DNA of 64,000 nt from Aliirhizobium wenxiniae. GTDB taxonomy: Bacteria > Pseudomonadota > Alphaproteobacteria > Rhizobiales > Rhizobiaceae. Of this stretch, positions 1-9,649 are shown one piece after another. The stretch lies in contig NZ_JAEUAN010000024.1 of assembly GCF_019511445.1 (NCBI RefSeq), positions 37,642 through 101,641 on the forward strand. Reading direction: 5' to 3'. Both the position numbers and the translations under genes were made by a program. Each line of letters starts with the position of its first letter. Position 1 is the first letter of the stretch. Below the pieces are notes generated by a model. The model worked only from the letters and a program-made list of their open reading frames with translations. It did not search any database and was not told the DNA's origin.

Positions 1-198
1 TTCGGCATCGTGCTCGCCAGCCGCGAAACGCGAACCCTGCCGGTGGCCGTCTACAACATGCTCTCCTTTGAGCAGGTCAGCTGGGGGCCGCTCGCCGCTG
101 CCGCCCTGATCGTCACCCTGCCGGTTCTGGTGCTCACCATGTTCGCCCAGAAGCAGATTGTCGCGGGCCTTACCGCCGGCGCCGTCAAGGGCGGCTGA
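1..198 (+). CDS. Sugar ABC transporter permease, C-terminal fragment (5' end outside window)
   Basis: The open frame runs in from the window edge and stops at 196-198, giving the last 65 residues of a membrane protein. A hydrophobic segment (AAAALIVTLPVLVLTMFAQ) is followed by the QKQIVAGLTAGAVKGG tail. That tail is typical of MalG/UgpE-type inner-membrane permeases of carbohydrate ABC importers (CUT1 family). The gene ends 51 nt before a UgpC-type ATPase, which fits an importer operon whose binding protein and other permease lie upstream. The EAA loop is not in the window, so the substrate cannot be judged from this piece alone. The kinase and isomerase downstream suggest a pentose or related sugar (inference). 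Confidence 0.85.
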   Translation, partial: FGIVLASRETRTLPVAVYNMLSFEQVSWGPLAAAALIVTLPVLVLTMFAQKQIVAGLTAGAVKGG

Positions 199-249
199 GT
201 GGCGGCTGAGAGCAACAGATAACGACCCGAAAATCGGGAGGATTTTCAA

Positions 250-1311
<1,062 letters not shown>

Positions 1312-1323
1312 TCCTTCCGGGGG

Positions 1324-1462
1324 CAAGACCCCTCCCAACCCTCCCCACAAGGGGGAGGGCTTAACCCAGCCGGACCGTCAGGGATAAATTGGCGCAATCT
1401 GTTGCTACGGGTCTTCTCCCCCCTTGTGGGGGAGATGGCCGGCAGGCCAGAGGGGGATTTTC
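1324..1462. repeat. Rhizobial intergenic mosaic repeat (RIME-like), copy 1
   Basis: Starts with CCTCCCCACAAGGGGGAGG-type dyads and ends with a 46-bp block (1415-1460) identical to 7650-7695. Each half contains an inverted repeat (CTCCCC...GGGGAG). An upstream in-frame extension of the kinase gene reads MWGRWPAGQRGI out of this repeat, and the same peptide is encoded at the second copy, so it is not real protein. Paired C-rich/G-rich dyads of this kind are widespread between genes in Rhizobiaceae. Confidence 0.85.
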
Positions 1463-1519
1463 TCTTCGCACCAAAACCCAATTGCGGCCCGACTGCCTTT
1501 TGTAATGGATCGCACTGAT

Positions 1520-3154
1520 ATGACCTCATTCATTGGTATCGACGTCGGCACCGGAAGCGCCCGTGCCGGGATTTTTGATGCGCAAGGCACTTTGCTCGCG
1601 GCGCATTCGCAGGCGATCGCGACCGAAAAGCCGAAGCCGGATTTCGTCAATCAATCGTCGCGCGACATCTGGGCGGCGATCTCAACTTGCGTGAAGACGG
1701 CGATGGCGGATGCCGGACTTGCTGCTTCCGATATCGCGGGCATCGGGTTCGATGCCACCTGCTCGCTCGTCGTGGTGGACGGGAAGGGCGGGCCGGTTAC
1801 CGTCAGCCCCGGCGGTGATGACGACTGGAACATCATCGTGTGGATGGACCACCGCGCCATCGGCGATGCGGACCAGATCAACGCGCTGAAAAGCCCGGTT
1901 CTCGATTATGTCGGCGGCGTCATCTCACCGGAGATGGAGACGCCGAAACTGCGCTGGCTGAAACGCGAGATGCCGCGGAGCTTCGCCCGCGCGCATGCGT
2001 TTTTCGATCTGCCCGACTGGCTGGTCCATAAGGCCACGGGTGAAGACATCCGTTCGCTGTGCAGCACGGTGTGCAAATGGACCTATCTCGGCCAGAACGG
2101 AACGAAGGGTGAGGGCTGGGACAAGTCCTATTTCGAAAGCGCCGGGATTGCCGAGCTTGGTGCCGATAATTTCCGCGCCATCGGCAACCGGTTCGCGGCA
2201 CCCGGAGACAAGGTCGGATCGCTTTCTGATGCCGCAGCAGCCGATCTTGGGCTTGCTCCCGGCACGGCCGTTGCCGCCAGCCTGATCGATGCCTATTCCG
2301 GTGCACTCGGTACGATGGGTGTCGATCTTCGCGACGGCGCGCTCGATGAGCGTCTGGCGCTGATTGCCGGAACCTCGTCCTGCCATATCACCGTCAGTGC
2401 AAAACCGGCCTTCGTGCCGGGCGTCTGGGGACCTTACTTCTCCGTTCTGCTGCCGGGCCTCTGGGCCAACGAGGCTGGCCAATCGGCGGCCGGCGCGCTA
2501 ATCGACAGGGTGATCGAGGGACATGCCGCGATCTATCAGGCCCGTGAGGCCGCAAAGGCCGAGGGCATCTCGGTGTTCACGCTGTTCGACCGACGGCTTG
2601 AGGCGATGGCTGAAGACGGTGAGACGGCGACGCTGACGAAATCGCGGCATGTGCAGCCGGATTTTCACGGAAACCGTTCGCCGCTTGCCGATCCGCTGCG
2701 CAAGGGCGGGATTACCGGTCTCACGCTCGATCGCGGGCTGGACGATCTGGCGCTCGATTATCTCGCGACGCTGCAGGCGCTCGCTTACGGCACACGCCAT
2801 ATCATCGCGGAAATGCGCGCCAATGGCGTCACCGTCGATACGCTGGTCGTCAGCGGTGGGCTCGCCCAGAACAAGCTGTTTTTGCGCGAGCATGCGGATG
2901 CGACGGGCTGCGCCATCGTAGTGCCGGATCAGCGCGAGCCGGTTTTGGTCGGCAGCGCCATGTTGGGCGCAGTGGCGAGCGGTCACTATGCCGACCTGCC
3001 TGCCGCCATGCGCGCCATGAGCGGCCCCGGCAGCCGGATCACACCGCGCGGGGGCGAGATCGCTACCTATCACGACCGCAAATATCACGTCTTCCGCCGC
3101 ATGCAGGAGGACTTTGTTGCCTATGCCGAGCTGATGGCCGGCGCTGATCATTGA
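1520..3154 (+). CDS. FGGY-family carbohydrate kinase, probable D-ribulokinase
   Basis: A 544-residue sugar kinase expected to phosphorylate a ketopentose in the cytoplasm. The N-terminal actin-like fold starts with FIGIDVGTGSARAG. Residues 80-84 are TCSLV (GFDATCSLVVVDG), the motif described as characteristic of D-ribulokinases within FGGY kinases. GGDDDWNIIVWMDHRA and the C-terminal TLVVSGGLAQNKLF (FGGY signature region) support the family. Start chosen at ATG 1520; an ATG at 1505 is also possible, but the longer frame back to 1424 is repeat DNA. The isomerase gene starts 17 nt downstream, so the pair is probably co-transcribed. Alternative: an L-ribulokinase or another pentulose kinase. Family certain, substrate inferred from the motif. 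Confidence 0.88.
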   Translation: MTSFIGIDVGTGSARAGIFDAQGTLLAAHSQAIATEKPKPDFVNQSSRDIWAAISTCVKTAMADAGLAASDIAGIGFDATCSLVVVDGKGGPVTVSPGGDDDWNIIVWMDHRAIGDADQINALKSPVLDYVGGVISPEMETPKLRWLKREMPRSFARAHAFFDLPDWLVHKATGEDIRSLCSTVCKWTYLGQNGTKGEGWDKSYFESAGIAELGADNFRAIGNRFAAPGDKVGSLSDAAAADLGLAPGTAVAASLIDAYSGALGTMGVDLRDGALDERLALIAGTSSCHITVSAKPAFVPGVWGPYFSVLLPGLWANEAGQSAAGALIDRVIEGHAAIYQAREAAKAEGISVFTLFDRRLEAMAEDGETATLTKSRHVQPDFHGNRSPLADPLRKGGITGLTLDRGLDDLALDYLATLQALAYGTRHIIAEMRANGVTVDTLVVSGGLAQNKLFLREHADATGCAIVVPDQREPVLVGSAMLGAVASGHYADLPAAMRAMSGPGSRITPRGGEIATYHDRKYHVFRRMQEDFVAYAELMAGADH

Positions 3155-3171
3155 TTTGAGGGATGAGGAAC

Positions 3172-4776
3172 ATGACCAAAGAGATTGCACTTTTCGCCAG
3201 CGGCGACCTTCGCCTGTCCGCCAACCAGCAATGCTGGGCGACCCAGGACGCGATGGAGAAGAAACTCGGCGAGGTGCTCGCCAGCCTCGGCTACACGGTG
3301 AAGCGCGCTCACGCCTACAAGCCGGAAGAAGGCCACGGCTTTCTCGCCTCGCAGCGCGAGGGCATGGATGCGTTTGCGAAGATCGATCCCAATGTGCCGG
3401 TGATCGTCGCGGAATCCGTCTGGCAGTATTCGCACCATGTGCTTGCCGGTCTCACCAGCCACAAGGGGCCGATCCTGACCGTCGCCAACTGGTCCGGCCA
3501 GTGGCCGGGGCTGGTCGGCCTGCTCAATCTCAACGGCTCGCTGACCAAGGCGGGCGTTGCCTATTCCTCGCTGTGGAGCGAGACCTTTGACGACGATTTC
3601 TTCCGCAACGGTCTTTCCCAATGGCTGTCGAAAGGCACCGTCGACCACGACACCAGCCATGTAACACCGTTCAGGGCCGGCAATGTGCCGCGGGACCTCA
3701 AGACACTGGCGAAGGAGATCGCGCAGGATTTCCGCACCAACAAGGTCATCCTCGGCATTTTCGACGAGGGCTGCATGGGCATGTACAATGCCATCGTGCC
3801 GGACGAGTTGCTGATGCCGCTCGGCATCTTCAAGGAACGCCTGTCGCAGTCGGCGCTTTATTTCGCTACCAATCAGGTGCCGGTAGAAGAAGGCCGTGCG
3901 GTCTATCAGGAGCTGCTCGCCAAGGGCATGAAGTTCCACCTCGGGACGGATCCGAAGCAGGATCTGACCGAGGATCAGGTGATCGACCAGTGCCGGATGT
4001 ATATCGCGGCCGTGCGCATTGCCGAGGACTTTGGTTGCGAGGCGATCGGCATCCAGTATCAGCAGGGGCTCAAGGATCTGCTGCCGGCATCCGATCTTGT
4101 CGAGGGTATTCTCAATGATGACGGGCGTCCGGATGTCAAAGGCCGTGACGGCAAGGTCATCCGACACGGCAGGGCGATCGTGCATTTCAACGAGGTAGAC
4201 GAATGCGCCGGTCTCGACGGGCTGATGACCAACCGCCTGCACCGGGCGCTTGGCCAGCCGGTGGAAAACACCCTGCATGACCTGCGCTGGGGCGGCATCG
4301 ACCCAACCGGTACGGTCGATGGTTTCGTCTGGGTGTTCGAGATTTCCGGTGCGGCCCCGCCGGCCCATCACGAAGGCGGCTGGGCCGGATCGGACAGTCT
4401 GCGCCAGCCGCCTATGTTTTTTCCCGCAGGCGGGGGCACGCTGCGCGGTATCGCCAGGCCGGGCGAAATCATCTGGTCGCGCATCTTCGTCGAAGACAAC
4501 CGGCTGAAGATGGATATCGGCCGCGGTCAGGCCGTCTCCCTGCCGAAGGAAGAAACCGAACGCCGGTGGAAATCCACCAACGAACAGTGGCCGATGATGC
4601 ATGCGGTACTGACCGGCGTTTCCCGCGACCAGATGATGGCCCGCCACAAGGCCAACCATATCCAGGTGGCTTACGCCAATTCAGCGGCTGAGGCGGATCG
4701 GGCGGCGCTTGCCAAGGCGGCACTTGCGGCGGAACTCGGGCTTGAAGTCAACTTCTGCGGTGTGGATCTCGGCTGA
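3172..4776 (+). CDS. Sugar isomerase, L-fucose/L-arabinose isomerase-like
   Basis: A 534-residue cytoplasmic protein resembling the fucose isomerase/arabinose isomerase superfamily (aldose-ketose isomerases using a divalent metal). Supporting segments are the N-terminal Rossmann-like region with VIVAESVWQYSHHVL and VANWSGQWPGLVGLLNLNG, the acidic motif LGIFDEGCMGMYN, and VHFNEVDE further on. ATG 3172 has GAGGA spaced 5 nt upstream; an in-frame ATG at 3163 has a poor site. It follows the TCSLV kinase by 17 nt. In other bacteria a fucose-type isomerase converts D-arabinose to D-ribulose, exactly the substrate such a kinase needs, so aldopentose to ribulose is the favoured role. Exact substrate unproven. 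Confidence 0.75.
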   Translation: MTKEIALFASGDLRLSANQQCWATQDAMEKKLGEVLASLGYTVKRAHAYKPEEGHGFLASQREGMDAFAKIDPNVPVIVAESVWQYSHHVLAGLTSHKGPILTVANWSGQWPGLVGLLNLNGSLTKAGVAYSSLWSETFDDDFFRNGLSQWLSKGTVDHDTSHVTPFRAGNVPRDLKTLAKEIAQDFRTNKVILGIFDEGCMGMYNAIVPDELLMPLGIFKERLSQSALYFATNQVPVEEGRAVYQELLAKGMKFHLGTDPKQDLTEDQVIDQCRMYIAAVRIAEDFGCEAIGIQYQQGLKDLLPASDLVEGILNDDGRPDVKGRDGKVIRHGRAIVHFNEVDECAGLDGLMTNRLHRALGQPVENTLHDLRWGGIDPTGTVDGFVWVFEISGAAPPAHHEGGWAGSDSLRQPPMFFPAGGGTLRGIARPGEIIWSRIFVEDNRLKMDIGRGQAVSLPKEETERRWKSTNEQWPMMHAVLTGVSRDQMMARHKANHIQVAYANSAAEADRAALAKAALAAELGLEVNFCGVDLG

Positions 4777-4868
4777 GGCGACTTGATGGCGATCGAGTTT
4801 CGGGGGAGGGCGATGCATTCGCCCTCAGGCCGCCGACAAAGCTGTCGCCGCCCATGAGGCGCCAACTA

Positions 4869-4901
4869 CCCTCATTCCTGTGACAAGCACAGGAATGAGG
4901 G
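4869..4901. terminator. Perfect 14-bp hairpin between convergent genes
   Basis: CCCTCATTCCTGTG (4869-4882), loop ACAAG, CACAGGAATGAGGG (4888-4901), perfectly paired and followed by AGAGTTTGTTT. It lies between the convergent isomerase and mmsB-like genes and could terminate both. The same hairpin type recurs as a REP-like element in rhizobial genomes. A second, smaller hairpin (GAGGGCGA/TCGCCCTC, 4806-4826) lies closer to the isomerase stop codon. Confidence 0.65.
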
Positions 4902-5014
4902 AGAGTTTGTTTGCCTATGGTAGCCAAAGCAGACCTCGGTATTGTTGACCGCAAGCGTTGTCAGCAATACCGAGAGAGATGCATTCGCACTCCATTTTTA
5001 TCCGTCGCTCTACG

Positions 5015-5902
5015 TCACGATGCCTGCGTTTGCCGCAACATGCGGATGATGGCGGAGAAATCCTCCGTCCCGTGGCCGTAGCGGTCGAATTCCGCGTAGA
5101 TCTCGGCGGCATGGGCGCCGAGCGGGGTTCTGGCGCCGGAATGACTGGCTGCTTCCTGCGACAGCATCAGGTCCTTCAGCATCAATGCGGCAGCAAAGCC
5201 CGGCTCGTAATCGTTGTTTGCCGGCGATGTCGGCACCGGGCCGGGGACGGGGCAGTAGGTGGTCAGCGACCAGCATTGGCCGGACGAGGTCGAGGCCACA
5301 TCGAACAGGGCCTGATGCGACAGGCCGAGCTTTTCCGCCAGCACGAAAGCTTCCGCGACGCCGATCATCGAGATGCCGAGGATCATGTTGTTGCAGATCT
5401 TTGCCGCCTGGCCTGCGCCATTGCCGCCGCAATGGACGATCTTTTTGCCCATGGCTTCGAGGATCGGCTTTCCCACGGCAAAGGCATCTTCCGAACCGCC
5501 GACCATGAAGGTGAGCGTGCCGGCTGCCGCCCCCGTCGTGCCGCCGGAGACTGGGGCATCGAGCGAAGGGCAGTTCATCGCGCCGCCAAGGCCATGGGCC
5601 CGACGGGCGCTGTCCACATCCACCGTCGAGCAGTCGATGAGAAGCGTGCCTTCTGCCACAAGAGTGGCGAGATCGGTCCAGACGGAGACGACATGCTGGC
5701 CCTTGGGCAGCATGGTGATGACGCATTCGGCGTCCCGTACCGCCTCGGTGAGCGATAAGGCCGGAATGACACCGGCTTCGGCAGCCGATTTCACCGAGGC
5801 TTCGGAGAGATCGAAGCCGGAGACTGCATGGCCTGACTTCACCAGGTTTGCGGCCATCGGGCCGCCCATGTTTCCGAGGCCGATGAATGCGATCCGGGTC
5901 AT
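5015..5902 (-). CDS. mmsB: 3-hydroxyisobutyrate dehydrogenase-family oxidoreductase
   Basis: A 295-residue beta-hydroxyacid dehydrogenase. It has the N-terminal dinucleotide motif IAFIGLGNMGGPMAANL, the substrate-binding signature DAPVSGGTTGAAAGTLTFMVGG (about 118-140) and GNGAGQAAKICNNMI with the catalytic Lys. MmsB oxidises 3-hydroxyisobutyrate to methylmalonate semialdehyde in valine breakdown; relatives act on tartronate semialdehyde or other 3-hydroxy acids. It is the last gene of a minus-strand unit, 34 nt after a GMC oxidoreductase and downstream of a branched-chain-amino-acid-type importer, which fits degradation of a branched acid. The other valine-pathway enzymes are not in the window, so the substrate remains open. 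Confidence 0.85.
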   Translation of the reverse strand: MTRIAFIGLGNMGGPMAANLVKSGHAVSGFDLSEASVKSAAEAGVIPALSLTEAVRDAECVITMLPKGQHVVSVWTDLATLVAEGTLLIDCSTVDVDSARRAHGLGGAMNCPSLDAPVSGGTTGAAAGTLTFMVGGSEDAFAVGKPILEAMGKKIVHCGGNGAGQAAKICNNMILGISMIGVAEAFVLAEKLGLSHQALFDVASTSSGQCWSLTTYCPVPGPVPTSPANNDYEPGFAAALMLKDLMLSQEAASHSGARTPLGAHAAEIYAEFDRYGHGTEDFSAIIRMLRQTQAS

Positions 5903-5936
5903 GTCTTTTCTCCCTTTCGTCTTGCGCCGATTGTCG

Positions 5937-7532
5937 TCAGCGATTGTCCGTGAGGATCATTTCCGCTGCCTTTTCGGCGATCATGATCGTCGGTGAATTG
6001 GTGTTGCCGGAGGTGATGTTCGGCATGATCGAGGCGTCGGCGATGCGCAGACGCCCGAGTGCGCGAAGTTTCAAGCGCGGATCAACGACGCTGTCGGGAT
6101 CGGCGCCCATGCGGGCGGTGCCGACCGGGTGGAAGATCGTCGTGCCGATCTCGCCGGCGGCGCGCCCCAGATCGGCATCGGTCTCGTAAGCCGGGCCGGG
6201 TTTGTATTCCTCAGGATTATAGCGGGCAAAGGCAGGCTTTTTGACGATCTCGCGCGTCAGGCGGATCGATCTTATCGCGACGTCGCGGTCGGCCGCGGTC
6301 GAGAGATAGTTGGGGCGGATTGCCGGGGCGGCGGCAAAGTCCGGGCCTTTCAGATGAACGGAGCCGCGGCTTTCGGGCCTCAGGTTACAGACGCTTGCCG
6401 TCATCGCTGGGAAGGCGTGGACGGGCTCGCCGAACCGGTCGAGCGAGACCGGCTGGACGTGATATTCGAGGTCGGCGGTTTCCTTGTCGGGTCCTGACTT
6501 CGTGAAGATGCCGAGCTGGCTCGGGGCCATGGACATCGGGCCGGAGCGTTTCAGCGCATATTCCAGCCCGATCGCCGCCTTGCCGAGAAGACGGGACGCC
6601 TTTTCGTTCAGCGTCGGCACGCCGGTGACCTTATAGACGAGGCGAAGCTGGAGATGGTCCTGCAGGTTTTCGCCGACGCCCTTGACCTCCTTCACCGTCT
6701 CGATGCCGGCTTCGGAGAGTATGTCGCCGCGGCCGATGCCGGAGAGTTCCAGCACATGCGGCGTGCCGATCGCGCCGGCGGAGAGGATAGTTTCGCGGCG
6801 GGCATAAGCGCTTTTTGTGATCCCGTCATGCTGGAATTCGACGCCCTTCACCTCGCCAGCCTCGACGATCAGTTTTCGCACATGCGCTTTGGTCAGGACG
6901 TTGAGGTTTCCGCGCTTCATCGCCGGGCGCAAAAAGGCTTTCGATGTGTTCCAGCGGATGCCGGCGCGCTGGTTGACGTCGAAATAGCTGGAGCCTTCGT
7001 TGTCGCCGCGGTTGAAGTCATCGATCATCGGAATGCCGGCTTCTTCGGCGGCCTTCTGGAAGGCGTCGAGTACGGCCCAGCGGACGCGGGCCTTTTCCAC
7101 CCGCCATTCGCCGCCGGCACCATGCATCTGGTCTGCACCCTTGTAGAAATCCTGGCTCTTTTTGAAGAGCGGCAGAACATCGTCCCAGCCCCAACCGGTG
7201 CAGCCCATCTGCCGCCAGAGATCGTAGTCGCGTGCCTGGCCGCGCATATAGATCATGCCGTTGATCGACGAGCAGCCGCCGAGCAGTTTTCCGCGAGGGT
7301 AGCTGAGTGAACGGCCGTTGAGGCCATCCTCCTTTTCGGTGGTGAAGCACCAGTCGGTGCGCGGGTTGTTGATGCAGTAGAGATAGCCGACCGGGATATG
7401 GACCCAGTGGTAATTGTCGTTGCCACCGGCTTCGAGAAGCAGGACGCGGTTGCGGCTGTCTTCCGACAGTCGGTTGGCAAGCACGCAGCCGGCGCTGCCC
7501 GCACCGATGATGATGTAATCGTAGGTTTCCAT
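5937..7532 (-). CDS. GMC-family FAD oxidoreductase (choline/alcohol dehydrogenase-like)
   Basis: A 531-residue flavoenzyme oxidising an alcohol group. The FAD-binding Rossmann motif is YDYIIIGAGSAGCVLANRL at the N-terminus, followed by LLLEAGG. GMC signature 1 (LLGGCSSINGMIYMRGQARDYD) and signature 2 (GAIGTPHVLELSGIG) are present. The C-terminal catalytic His/Asn pair sits in FHPVGTARMG and PNITSGNTNSP. ATG 7532 (METYDY) is chosen because the frame upstream enters the mosaic repeat. It resembles BetA but has no betaine-aldehyde dehydrogenase neighbour. It lies between the livM-like gene and the mmsB-like gene, so it probably acts on the compound imported by the adjacent transporter. Confidence 0.9.
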   Translation of the reverse strand: METYDYIIIGAGSAGCVLANRLSEDSRNRVLLLEAGGNDNYHWVHIPVGYLYCINNPRTDWCFTTEKEDGLNGRSLSYPRGKLLGGCSSINGMIYMRGQARDYDLWRQMGCTGWGWDDVLPLFKKSQDFYKGADQMHGAGGEWRVEKARVRWAVLDAFQKAAEEAGIPMIDDFNRGDNEGSSYFDVNQRAGIRWNTSKAFLRPAMKRGNLNVLTKAHVRKLIVEAGEVKGVEFQHDGITKSAYARRETILSAGAIGTPHVLELSGIGRGDILSEAGIETVKEVKGVGENLQDHLQLRLVYKVTGVPTLNEKASRLLGKAAIGLEYALKRSGPMSMAPSQLGIFTKSGPDKETADLEYHVQPVSLDRFGEPVHAFPAMTASVCNLRPESRGSVHLKGPDFAAAPAIRPNYLSTAADRDVAIRSIRLTREIVKKPAFARYNPEEYKPGPAYETDADLGRAAGEIGTTIFHPVGTARMGADPDSVVDPRLKLRALGRLRIADASIMPNITSGNTNSPTIMIAEKAAEMILTDNR

Positions 7533-7556
7533 TCTAGCATGCCGCTCCGAATAACA

Positions 7557-7697
7557 AGTAGTCCCCTCCTCAACCCCTCCCCACAAGCGGGAGGGGCTAA
7601 CCTGCCGCACCGCTAATCCACGATAGGGGCAGGCGAGTGCCTCGGATTTTCTCCCCCCTTGTGGGGGAGATGGCCGGCAGGCCAGAGGGGGATTTCC
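7557..7697. repeat. Rhizobial intergenic mosaic repeat (RIME-like), copy 2
   Basis: Carries the same two-part design as the copy at 1324-1462: a CCCCTCCCCACAAGCGGGAGGGG dyad at 7573-7595 and a 46-bp right block at 7650-7695 identical to 1415-1460. It fills the gap between the livM-like gene and the GMC oxidoreductase inside a minus-strand unit and abuts the livM stop codon. It could act as a transcript stem-loop or partial terminator. Confidence 0.85.
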
Positions 7698-8702
7698 TCA
7701 CCGCCTGTGCTCGAAGCCAAGCTTGCGGCCCAGCCTCGAGGCATAGAACTCCCCGATGATGCCGCGGCGGAAGAGGAGGACGCAGACCATGAAGACGACG
7801 CCGGTGATGATGGTGACCGGGAATTGCGAGGTGGCCAGATAGTTCTGCAATGTCACCACGAGGCCTGCGCCGAAAACCGGACCGATCAGCGTGCCGATGC
7901 CGCCTAGCAACGTCATGAGGATGACTTCGCCGGACATCTGCCAGCCGACATCGGTAAGGGTGGCGAACTGGAAGACGAGCGCCTTGGTGCCGCCGGCAAG
8001 CCCCGCAAGCGCTGCCGACATGACGAAGGCGCCGAGCTTGTAGCGGGCGACCGAATAACCGAGCGAAATGGCGCGCTGCTCGTTTTCACGGATCGATTTG
8101 AGGATCATGCCGAAGGGCGAGTTGATGAAGCGCCAGATGACGATCATGCCGATCAGGAAGACGGCGAGCACGAAGTAATACATGCTGGTCGTGTCGTTGA
8201 GATCGATAAAGCCGAAAAGATGGCCGCGCGGCACGGACTGGATACCATCCTCGCCATGGGTGAATTCGGCCTGCAGGCAGAAGAAGAAGAACATCTGCGA
8301 CAGCGCCAGCGTGATCATGGCGAAATAGATGCCCTGACGGCGGATGGCGAAAAAGCCCATGATCAGGCCGAGCGCTGCTGCCCCCGCAACGCCGATGAGG
8401 ATGCCGATCTCCGGGGTTACGCCCCATTCCTTCGTGACATGGGCGGTGAAATAGGCCGCGCCGCCGAAGAAGGTGGCGTGGCCGAAGGAAAGCAAGCCGG
8501 TATAGCCGAGCAGAAGATTGAAGGCGCAGGCGAAAAGCGCGAAGCACAGGAGTTTCATCAGGAAGATCGGGTAGAAAAATAGGGGTGCGACGATCAACAG
8601 GACGAGGCCGATGCCGAGAAAGGCCGCATAGGCTTTCGAGGCGGTTGCCGAACGCTCGGTGCGGGCGGTTGTCGTTGTGGTCGAATGGGCGACATGGCTC
8701 AT
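7698..8702 (-). CDS. livM: Branched-chain amino acid-type ABC permease (LivM)
   Basis: A 334-residue inner-membrane permease of the HAAT family with many hydrophobic segments. Diagnostic stretches are FNLLLGYTGLLSFGHATFFGGAAY and GLLAGG-like AALAGLAGGTKALVFQFATLTDVGWQMSGEVILM, which includes the conserved cytoplasmic loop contacting the ATPases. Start placed at ATG 8702 (MSHVAH), 8 nt after GGGAGG; a start at 8720 would overlap livH. It pairs with livH and the two ATPases upstream in the same unit. Imported compound unknown: HAAT systems carry branched amino acids, amides, urea or aromatic acids. Confidence 0.92.
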   Translation of the reverse strand: MSHVAHSTTTTTARTERSATASKAYAAFLGIGLVLLIVAPLFFYPIFLMKLLCFALFACAFNLLLGYTGLLSFGHATFFGGAAYFTAHVTKEWGVTPEIGILIGVAGAAALGLIMGFFAIRRQGIYFAMITLALSQMFFFFCLQAEFTHGEDGIQSVPRGHLFGFIDLNDTTSMYYFVLAVFLIGMIVIWRFINSPFGMILKSIRENEQRAISLGYSVARYKLGAFVMSAALAGLAGGTKALVFQFATLTDVGWQMSGEVILMTLLGGIGTLIGPVFGAGLVVTLQNYLATSQFPVTIITGVVFMVCVLLFRRGIIGEFYASRLGRKLGFEHRR

Positions 8703-8716
8703 GACTTTGCCTCCCT

Positions 8717-9604
8717 TCAAGCATCCCGGCCGAAAAGGCCGGCGGGGCGGATGAGAAGCACGATCGCCATGATCACGAAGATGACGATATTCGAGGCTTC
8801 CGGATAAAAGACCTTGGTCAGGCCCTCGGCGATGCCGAGCATGTAGCCGGTGACGATGGCACCCATGATCGAGCCCATGCCGCCGACCACGACGACGGCA
8901 AAAACGACGATGATGATGTTCGATCCCATCAGCGGCGAGACCTGGTAGACCGGGGCGGCCAGCACGCCGGCAAAGGCGGCGAGACCGGCACCGAGTGCAT
9001 AGGTGAGCGTCAGGAGCATCGGCACGTTGACGCCGAAAGCCTGTACCAGCGTCGGGTTTTCGGTCGCGGCGCGCAGGTAGGCGCCGAGCTTGGTCTTTTC
9101 GATCAGAAGCCAGGTGCCGATGCAGGCGATCAGCGAGACGACGACCACCCAGCCGCGGTAATTCGGCAGGAACATGAAGCCCAGATTGGTGGCGCCGGTG
9201 AGGGCCGGCGGTGGCGCGTAGGGCTGGCCGGAGGAACCGTAGAGATAACGGAAGGTGCCCTCGATGGTCAGCGCCAGACCGAAGGTGAAGAGCAGGCCGT
9301 AGAGATGATCGAGCTTGTAGAGCCGCGACAGGAGCAGCCGCTCGATGACCGCACCGAACAGACCGACGACGATGGGGGCCAGCAGAAGCGCGAACCAGTA
9401 GTTGATGCCGAAATATTGCAGCATCAGCATCGCGACAAAGGCGCCGAGCATATATTGCGCGCCATGGGCGAAATTGATGACGCGCAGCAGGCCGAAGATG
9501 ACCGCGAGGCCGAGGCTTAAGAGCGCGTAGAAGGAGCCGTTGATCAGGCCGATGAGGAGCTGGCCCATGAACGCTTGCAAAGGGATGCCGAAGATCATGG
9601 TCAT
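8717..9604 (-). CDS. livH: Branched-chain amino acid-type ABC permease (LivH)
   Basis: A 295-residue inner-membrane permease. It begins with a hydrophobic segment containing LLIGLINGSFYALLSLGLAVIFGLLRVINFAHG, the hallmark of LivH proteins, and ends with GLTKVFYPEASNIVIFVIMAIVLLIRPAGLFG. It would form the heterodimeric channel with LivM, whose start lies 14 nt downstream. ATG 9604 is preceded by GGAGAGGAG. A 235-nt gap holding a mosaic repeat separates it from livF, so livHM expression may be partly uncoupled from the binding protein and ATPases. Confidence 0.93.
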   Translation of the reverse strand: MTMIFGIPLQAFMGQLLIGLINGSFYALLSLGLAVIFGLLRVINFAHGAQYMLGAFVAMLMLQYFGINYWFALLLAPIVVGLFGAVIERLLLSRLYKLDHLYGLLFTFGLALTIEGTFRYLYGSSGQPYAPPPALTGATNLGFMFLPNYRGWVVVVSLIACIGTWLLIEKTKLGAYLRAATENPTLVQAFGVNVPMLLTLTYALGAGLAAFAGVLAAPVYQVSPLMGSNIIIVVFAVVVVGGMGSIMGAIVTGYMLGIAEGLTKVFYPEASNIVIFVIMAIVLLIRPAGLFGRDA

Positions 9605-9649
9605 GGGGTGAGGCTCCTCTCCGGTACTGTCGAGTGTGGAGCGTTGCCC

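Noticed and set aside
1424..1519. N-terminal extension of the FGGY kinase (MWGRWPAGQRGI...)
   Set aside because: The extension is encoded by a mosaic repeat; the same peptide appears at 7659 in front of an unrelated region.
3148..4659. Minus-strand 503-codon open frame opposite the sugar isomerase
   Set aside because: Antisense shadow; the plus-strand gene has family motifs, good spacing and a ribosome site.
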